This document shows positions 58,809 through 64,000 of a stretch of 64,000 nt of DNA, piece by piece. The notes beneath the pieces are model-generated. The model ran no database searches. It was not told the origin of the DNA and worked only from the letters and a program-made list of their open reading frames with translations. The DNA is from Pseudoalteromonas phenolica (GTDB taxonomy: Bacteria > Pseudomonadota > Gammaproteobacteria > Enterobacterales > Alteromonadaceae), in the NCBI RefSeq assembly GCF_001444405.1, contig NZ_CP013187.1, positions 1,302,001-1,366,000 on the forward strand. Direction: 5' to 3'. Both the position numbers and the translations under genes were made by a program. Positions within the stretch are counted from its first letter, which is position 1, and every line of letters begins with the position of its first letter.

Positions 58809-59795
58809 ATGCAAGCAATGGTTATTGAGCAATTTGGTGGTACAGACGTTTTTCAATTGAAAGAGGTTTCAACGCCTCAGGCAAAGCCTGGTCATGTTGT
58901 TTTAAAGGTCGCAGCAACCAGCGTGAATACCGTCGATATGATGATCCGAGAGATGGGGGATGCACTGCCGTTATCTCCAGCGCTTCCTGCTATATTGGGA
59001 ATGGACTTTGCTGGCACAATTACCGAAGTTGGCGAGGGGGTAACTCAATTCAAAGTAGGCGATGAAGTGTATGGTTGTGCTGGTGGCTTGGCTGACTTAC
59101 AGGGAGCACTGGCTGAATATATGCTCGCAGATGCAAATTTGATCGCATTAAAACCTAAATCCATTTCAATGAAAGAGGCAGCTGCTTTACCACTGGTTGG
59201 GATCACTGCGTTTGAAGGTCTTACAAGAGCTGGTGTTAAACAAGGTCAGAAAGTTTTAGTGCATGGCGGCTCAGGTGGTGTCGGACATATTGCGCTGCAG
59301 CTTGCAAACTATTTTGGCGCTGAAGTGTATTCTACCGGAGGTGGTGATGCGCAGTTATCTTTAATAGAGTCTCTGGGCGCTACGGGCATAAATTACCGAC
59401 ATGACACTGTTGAAGCTTATGTTGCTAAGTATACTGATGGGCAAGGTTTTGATGTTGTTTATGACTCAGTCGGTGGTGCGAACATGCTCAACTCATTTGA
59501 AGCTGCGGCTTTGAATGGTCAGGTCATAACGACTGTTTCTTTACTTGAACTCGACCTAAGCTTAGCGCATTTTAAAGGGCTTTCCTTACATGTGGTATTT
59601 ATGTTGATCCCCATGTTACATAACCATAAGCGTGCAGTTCATGGTGAAATTTTGTCGTCACTGGCAAAAATTGTGGATGAGGGTAAGTTAAAGCCGGTTG
59701 TTGATGAACAAGTCTTTAGTTTAGACCAAGTCGGTGAGGCTCACGCTCGACTTGGCAGTGGTAAGGCGATGGGTAAAGTTGTCGTAACGGTCTAA
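58809..59795 (+). CDS. Zinc-type alcohol dehydrogenase/quinone oxidoreductase-like protein
   Basis: 328 residues from ATG 58809 (GGAGG ahead; the open frame runs 28 codons further upstream and is not likely to be translated). MDR-superfamily: GMDFAGTITEVGEGVTQFKVGDEVYGC, then KVLVHGGSGGVGHIALQLA as the NADP-binding motif. The structural zinc Cys cluster of true alcohol dehydrogenases is absent, so it is of the quinone oxidoreductase (QOR) type, reducing quinones or enones with NADPH. Likely regulated by the divergent LysR gene. Terminator follows. Confidence 0.9.
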   Translation: MQAMVIEQFGGTDVFQLKEVSTPQAKPGHVVLKVAATSVNTVDMMIREMGDALPLSPALPAILGMDFAGTITEVGEGVTQFKVGDEVYGCAGGLADLQGALAEYMLADANLIALKPKSISMKEAAALPLVGITAFEGLTRAGVKQGQKVLVHGGSGGVGHIALQLANYFGAEVYSTGGGDAQLSLIESLGATGINYRHDTVEAYVAKYTDGQGFDVVYDSVGGANMLNSFEAAALNGQVITTVSLLELDLSLAHFKGLSLHVVFMLIPMLHNHKRAVHGEILSSLAKIVDEGKLKPVVDEQVFSLDQVGEAHARLGSGKAMGKVVVTV

Positions 59796-59813
59796 TTAGA
59801 TATAAAAGTGAGT

Positions 59814-59846
59814 AAAGCCCAGTTGATACCTAAACTGGGCTTTTTT
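59814..59846. terminator. Terminator after quinone oxidoreductase
   Basis: Arms AAAGCCCAGTT / AACTGGGCTTT, 8-base loop and T run; the A-rich left side lets it also serve the convergent Sua5 gene (stop at 59861). Confidence 0.88.
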
Positions 59847-59860
59847 GCATTTGTGCTTGG

Positions 59861-60874
59861 TTATTCAGGAATAAACTCAAAAGAAGCCGCGCGAGAGAGA
59901 CGGTTGTTAACTGCCTGCCAGTCGTCGCTCACAGGTGGTGTTTCAACAAAGATTTTAGTCGGTGTCAGTTTGTCTAAGCAGTACAAGTCGTAGTAAAGAC
60001 CTTTACCGTAACCTGCAGCATCACTAGCAATTTGTTTGATGAGTTTTGGCTGTAAATCTAGTGCATTCAGCTCAGCTAAAACCAGCTCTGAGTAGGCAAG
60101 TACCGCGATGTTTTTGTTGCTTTCACTTTGAATGGCCTGAGTAAGCTCATCGGTTTTAACTAAAGTCACGGGTGCATTTGGCTGGTAGTGGGCTTTTACG
60201 TTGCCCGGCACCGCTTCGTTATGATCCATCGGCGTGGTGACCGGTTTACCTAAGCATTGTTCAATCTCAGCGGCTGAAATTGGGCCAGCGCGTAATACTC
60301 TTAGTTCATCTGATGTTAAATCTAAAATAGTTGATTCTAGGCCATGCTCGCACGCGCCACCTTCTAGAACTGCCGGAATACGACCTGTTAATTGCTCAAC
60401 CACTTGTTCAGGTACGGTTGGACTTAATTGTTTATAACGATTTGCCGACGGTGCCGCTAACCCTGTGTCTAAATCAATTAACACTTTTAAAAACAGCGGG
60501 TGAGAAGGCACGCGAAGTGCAATGGTATCTTTACCACCGGTTACAGGGTTATTCAGCCCAGCTTTGGTGTTTAAAATAACCGTCAATGGCCCCGGCCAAA
60601 ATGCATCAGCAAGCTTTTGTAGGTCAGCAGGCTCCGAGTCAGCCCATCGAGCAATATGGGTTTCATCGGGAATATGCACGATTAACGGATGATTGGATGG
60701 GCGACCTTTTGCTGCAAAAATTTTTGCCACAGCTTCAGGTTGCGTTGCGTCCGCAGCAAGGCCATAGACGGTTTCTGTTGGCAGAGCCACACATTCACCT
60801 TGTTGTAGTAACTTAACGGCTTGGGCGATCCCTTCGTCTCCGGTGAGAAGCTCGAGTGTTTCAAATTCATTCAT
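59861..60874 (-). CDS. sua5: L-threonylcarbamoyladenylate synthase (Sua5/YrdC type)
   Basis: 337 residues. First enzyme for the t6A37 modification of tRNA: makes threonylcarbamoyl-AMP from Thr, bicarbonate and ATP. YrdC domain (1-205): QGECVALPTETVYGLAADAT, KGRPSNHPLIVHI, WPGPLTVIL, RVPSHPLFL and LAAPSANRYKQLSPT. A linker and Sua5 domain follow (VPGNVKAHYQPNAPVTLV, about 220-320), so this is the long two-domain form. Next gene upstream on the same strand ends 9 bases away. Confidence 0.92.
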   Translation of the reverse strand: MNEFETLELLTGDEGIAQAVKLLQQGECVALPTETVYGLAADATQPEAVAKIFAAKGRPSNHPLIVHIPDETHIARWADSEPADLQKLADAFWPGPLTVILNTKAGLNNPVTGGKDTIALRVPSHPLFLKVLIDLDTGLAAPSANRYKQLSPTVPEQVVEQLTGRIPAVLEGGACEHGLESTILDLTSDELRVLRAGPISAAEIEQCLGKPVTTPMDHNEAVPGNVKAHYQPNAPVTLVKTDELTQAIQSESNKNIAVLAYSELVLAELNALDLQPKLIKQIASDAAGYGKGLYYDLYCLDKLTPTKIFVETPPVSDDWQAVNNRLSRAASFEFIPE

Positions 60875-60883
60875 AGGTAAACC

Positions 60884-61681
60884 TTAAGGATTACAGAGCT
60901 GACAATAATAGGGATCGGCAGCGGTTTGTTCGGTATTTTTTAATTCAGTATGGTCGCAGCATTCACAGTGATATTTATGCTGCTTTATTTGTTGTGTTGC
61001 AAGGCCGCATTGTTCACAAGGCAAACCTGCAACGGCTTCTTTTACAACAAAATTTTTGGCATTGCATTTAGGGCAAATGGCACGGAGCCTGTTTGCTAAA
61101 TCGTCTGCAGCTTTACTGATCATTTTTTGGCGAAGCGGGCAGTGCATAGCGCGTAAATCTGGCTCAATTAACGCTTCGGTTAATTGCTTGTCAGCTAAAG
61201 TTTCAATCAACGTTTCGCTGCTTAACCCTTTTAAGATTTGCTCATCAAATTTCAGCAACCAACGCTGACCTTGAAAGTGATTGAGCTTTTTTAACAAGGT
61301 ATCGCGGCAAGTCTCACTGTTTACTTGAATACTCGAGATTGCAAAAGGCCCCGAAGCACTCGCATAAATTGCTTGATCAGTTGCACGGTCATAAAAACAT
61401 AAAATCTCGTCGTTCCAGTTCACTATGCCTGGGTAAGGACCATTGCCAAAACTCCCTTCGCTGCCCAAGCCAAATTCTGCACCGAGCAATTCACACGCCA
61501 TTTTCGCCTTTTTCAAAGCAGCTTCTTTAGGGCTGAGTGTACGTTCTATGTCGCCTGCGAATGTGCCTAAGCTATCGGTGTCAAACGCATTGCTTTCAAC
61601 CACATCAAAGCCAAGCGGCGCGAGTGCGTTTGCGATGCACTTGGCTTTACCATGTTTAGTGATAAGTACAGCTTGATTCAT
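60884..61681 (-). CDS. DUF6671-like protein with C-terminal zinc ribbons
   Basis: 265 residues from ATG 61681 (the open frame extends nine codons with no ribosome site). N-terminal alpha/beta part with MNQAVLITKHGKAKCIANAL and DTDSLGTFAGDIERTLSPKEAALKKA; C-terminal two Cys pairs of a double zinc ribbon (CPKCNAKNF ... CEQCG and CECCDHTE ... CQLCNP). I believe it belongs to the DUF6671 family, unknown function. It ends 9 bases before sua5 starts, so it may be co-transcribed with it and linked to RNA modification or nucleotide chemistry. Confidence 0.68.
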   Translation of the reverse strand: MNQAVLITKHGKAKCIANALAPLGFDVVESNAFDTDSLGTFAGDIERTLSPKEAALKKAKMACELLGAEFGLGSEGSFGNGPYPGIVNWNDEILCFYDRATDQAIYASASGPFAISSIQVNSETCRDTLLKKLNHFQGQRWLLKFDEQILKGLSSETLIETLADKQLTEALIEPDLRAMHCPLRQKMISKAADDLANRLRAICPKCNAKNFVVKEAVAGLPCEQCGLATQQIKQHKYHCECCDHTELKNTEQTAADPYYCQLCNP

Positions 61682-61868
61682 TGATGACACGACCTTCAAA
61701 CAACTCAATTACAGAAACGAGATTAAAATAACAAAAGCCCAAAGCTCTGATAAAAACAGGCTTTAAAAAGGGGCGCTATTATACGGTGAGTTGTATAAAT
61801 TTGTCACTATTTTCACCTTGTGGGCGGACATGATGTTAATCGATTTGAAAATGGTATGGATGATTAAA

Positions 61869-61892
61869 AAGGAGAAGCAGGAGCTTCTCCTT
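61869..61892 (-). terminator. Terminator after M28 aminopeptidase
   Basis: Arms AAGGAGAAGC / GCTTCTCCTT with a 4-base loop and T run on the leftward strand, 31 bases past the stop. Confidence 0.85.
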
Positions 61893-61923
61893 GTAAACCT
61901 GAAATGAGTTTAATAGTGTAAGC

Positions 61924-63306
61924 TTACTTGCCTATCATTTTAGTCTGACTTTGCGCTGCAAGGTACGCAAACACAGCATAAACCGCTACGTTCTGGTTTA
62001 ACTTTACTGGGTCAATTTTATCTAACGTGTCATCAGCAGTATGGTGGTAGTCAAAATAGTCAGTGCCATCTTGATGTAGAGAGAAAATAGGCACGACTTT
62101 AGAGTCTTTAAATGGAATTAGATCAGGGCCACCGAAGGCGTTATTACGCGCATCGTATTTAACCCCTAAGTCTTTTAAATGCTTAGCAATCGCACGTACT
62201 GTAGGTAATGAGTTTGAAGCAACACGAGATTCAACCGCATAGATAAGGTCGGCTCCAAAGTCAGACTCTGCTGCAGCAACAATATTACCTAGTTCATCTT
62301 GGTGCTTCTTCACGTAAGCTTTCGCACCCCAAAGACCTTGCTCTTCAGCGGCAAATAATACCACGCGTACACTGCGCTTGGTTTTTGTTAGCTCGCTGAT
62401 GTGCTTTGCTGCGGCCGTGATAATCGCCACACCCGCACCATCATCAAGTGCGCCTGTGCCTAAATCCCATGAATCTAAATGCGCGCCTAACAGCACGTAT
62501 TCGTTTGGCTTTTCTGTGCCGGTAAATTCACCTATGACATTGTAAGAAGTGCCCATGCCTTTTGATTCAGCTTGTACATTTAAGTTAACTTCAACTTTGT
62601 GACCAAGTTGCAATAAACGTTCAATTTGGTCGGCATCTGGGTTTGCCAGTGCGACTGCAGGAATGGCCTTAATACCATCTTTGTAATGGTTACCGCCTGT
62701 ATGTGCAAAACGGTGTTTTGCAGTACTGACCGAGCGCATCATAAATGCCACTGCGCCTTTTTGGCTGGCAACAACGGCACCTCGGTTACGGGCTTGTACA
62801 GCAGGGCCGTAACTGTTGCCGTCTAGGCTGCGGTCCATACGGTAATTGATAAAAACAATCTTACCTTTGGCGGCATTTTCTGGCGCAGCTTCTAGCTCTT
62901 CAAGCGTTTCAAAGATAACGATAGGTGCACGCGTACCATCTTTTGGTGTGCTGACACTGTTGCCAAGCGCGGTAATGTGGATAGGCTGCTTTGAAGGCAA
63001 AATAATTTCTGCAGATTCAGAGTAGCGTAGCCAAGCGGGGAATTTTGCAGGTTCTTTCCAAACTTTGTCGAAGCCTAAACGCTGAAGCTCTTTCATCGCC
63101 CAGTCTACGGCTTCAAGATCTTTAGGCGTGCCCGCCATACGTGGCCCAACTTCAGTAGTCAGTCTTGCCACAATATCGTAAGCCAATTCGCTATTAAGCG
63201 ATTTTTCTTTTAATTGCTCGGTGACTTTAATTGTTTGTGCATCAAAGGTGTCGGCAGCAAAAACGTTGGCGCTTAACACCAAGGCTGCCAATAATAACTT
63301 TTTCAT
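61924..63306 (-). CDS. Secreted M28-family zinc aminopeptidase
   Basis: 460 residues. Signal peptide (MKKLLLAALVLSANVFA). A PA-like insert lies at about 120-240. Zinc ligands of the M28 core: His in LLGAHLDSWDLGTGALDDGAG (with both Asp), Glu-Glu pair in AAEEQGLWGAKAY, Asp in AESDFG and late His in HHTADDTLDKID. Likely a periplasmic or outer-membrane-exported aminopeptidase that feeds on peptides, together with the S46 and M3 enzymes. A perfect 12-bp palindrome lies 34 bases upstream. Confidence 0.93.
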   Translation of the reverse strand: MKKLLLAALVLSANVFAADTFDAQTIKVTEQLKEKSLNSELAYDIVARLTTEVGPRMAGTPKDLEAVDWAMKELQRLGFDKVWKEPAKFPAWLRYSESAEIILPSKQPIHITALGNSVSTPKDGTRAPIVIFETLEELEAAPENAAKGKIVFINYRMDRSLDGNSYGPAVQARNRGAVVASQKGAVAFMMRSVSTAKHRFAHTGGNHYKDGIKAIPAVALANPDADQIERLLQLGHKVEVNLNVQAESKGMGTSYNVIGEFTGTEKPNEYVLLGAHLDSWDLGTGALDDGAGVAIITAAAKHISELTKTKRSVRVVLFAAEEQGLWGAKAYVKKHQDELGNIVAAAESDFGADLIYAVESRVASNSLPTVRAIAKHLKDLGVKYDARNNAFGGPDLIPFKDSKVVPIFSLHQDGTDYFDYHHTADDTLDKIDPVKLNQNVAVYAVFAYLAAQSQTKMIGK

Positions 63307-63340
63307 TCTTATAAGCCTGTTGTAAAAATTAAAATTATTC

Positions 63341-63352
63341 TGGAACGTTCCA
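63341..63352. promoter_or_regulatory. Perfect 12-bp palindrome before M28 gene
   Basis: TGGAACGTTCCA, 34 bases upstream of the M28 start, could be an operator half-overlapping the promoter. The rest of the 328-bp region up to the GNAT gene shows nothing recognisable. Confidence 0.35.
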
Positions 63353-63634
63353 CAAATAAATACAAGTATTTGGGATGAAGAAAATAAGTGACTACCTGTA
63401 ATGATTTTAGAAGATTAAAGTATCATCACTAAGCCAGATGAGATAATCAATCATTTGGCACAGGCATTTGGTGGAGCAGCTGTGCATTCTTAGTGCAGCT
63501 TTAAACATAAAGTTACCTAGTGATCTTTATGTTTAACTGCTACTAGACGTCTCGTTTTTGATCAATGCACCAGTTTACTTATTGTAAGTTTGTATTCATT
63601 ATAGGTGCTTGTTGAAGTTTAAAGGAGTAAACCT

Positions 63635-64000
63635 ATGATCCGCCTAGCAAACCCAGAAGATCTTCCACAAGTGCTTAACTTATACCGAGCACTCCGCCCG
63701 AACGATCCAGAGCTAAAAGATGATTTGTCAGAGCTGGTATGGGCTGAGATGATGCGCTGCCCAGAAACACATATTGTGGTGGCAGAAATCGAAGGGGAGT
63801 TAGCCGCAACTTGCGCATTAGGATTAAATAAAAGCATTGCGAATGGTGGACGACCCTTTGCCATTATTGAACATGTGATCACCGCAGAAAAATTTCGCCG
63901 TCGTGGATTAAGTCAACAAGTACTCGAGTTTGGCATTCAAAAAGCTTGGGAGCTAAATTGCTACAAAGTCATGCTGCTTTCTGGTGAGAAGCTCACTGGC
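63635..64000 (+). CDS. GNAT-family N-acetyltransferase (3' partial)
   Basis: 122 codons up to the window edge from ATG 63635 (AGGAG 7 bases ahead). MIRLANPEDLPQVLNLYRAL opening, acetyl-CoA segment EHVITAEKFRRRGLSQQVLEFGI, and KVMLLSGEKLTG near the edge. A single-domain acetyltransferase of about 150 residues is expected. Substrate unknown. Confidence 0.88.
   Translation, partial: MIRLANPEDLPQVLNLYRALRPNDPELKDDLSELVWAEMMRCPETHIVVAEIEGELAATCALGLNKSIANGGRPFAIIEHVITAEKFRRRGLSQQVLEFGIQKAWELNCYKVMLLSGEKLTG

Overview
The window looks like chromosomal DNA of a marine gammaproteobacterium of the Pseudoalteromonas/Alteromonadales type. This is an inference from family composition: secreted S46, M28, M3 and M12B-type peptidases, two proteins with GlyGly-CTERM tails, an SdaC-type serine transporter, FolE2, a multi-PAS chemoreceptor, and A+T-rich DNA with short miniature inverted-repeat elements. 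No rRNA, tRNA, CRISPR array or transposase gene was seen.

Layout. 0-9 kb: ABC-2 exporter (ATPase cut by the window edge, permease), a soluble methyl-accepting protein with four PAS repeats of exactly 366 bp, RimB-like protease and RimK carrying an extra RCK_C domain, and a LytS/LytTR two-component pair with a candidate LytTR direct repeat in front. 9-11.8 kb: lipoprotein hydrolase, a 76-aa peptide with a GG leader that resembles a RiPP/bacteriocin precursor, an NAD(P)-binding protein, a GNAT enzyme and a small membrane zinc ribbon.

11.8-23.1 kb: accessory region of little-known genes. Two DUF2589-like genes plus a membrane protein run leftward. A third DUF2589 gene faces right and heads a tightly spaced set: zinc ribbon, DUF2490-like barrel, D-Ala-D-Ala-ligase-like ATP-grasp enzyme, MFS transporter fused to a double membrane sensor module, ABC_sub_bind periplasmic protein, coiled-coil membrane protein, second barrel and a possible permuted-papain protein. 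23-28.5 kb: small genes between MITEs, including a sterol-desaturase-type gene interrupted by one in-frame stop.

28.5-33.5 kb: an R-body (reb) locus, ten small leftward genes of which seven are RebB/'killing trait'-like and two form a second paralogous pair. It sits behind a regulator joining a degenerate sigma54-type AAA domain to an AraC DNA-binding domain. A MITE and an internal terminator divide the cluster. This is the most striking system here. The DUF2589 operons 14 kb away may be functionally related, but that is only a hypothesis.

33.8-64 kb: mostly ordinary core and secretory genes. They include a GlyGly-CTERM metalloprotease, lipoprotein and OmpR-type two-component system; a solitary LspA and GlyGly-CTERM cyclophilin; sdaC; a BASS transporter; dcp-like M3 peptidase; an EEP-family lipoprotein facing folE2 across a strong candidate Zur box; an S46 dipeptidyl-peptidase; an isochorismatase; an HD-GYP sensor with two input modules; LysR facing a quinone oxidoreductase; Sua5; M28 aminopeptidase; and a GNAT gene cut by the right edge.
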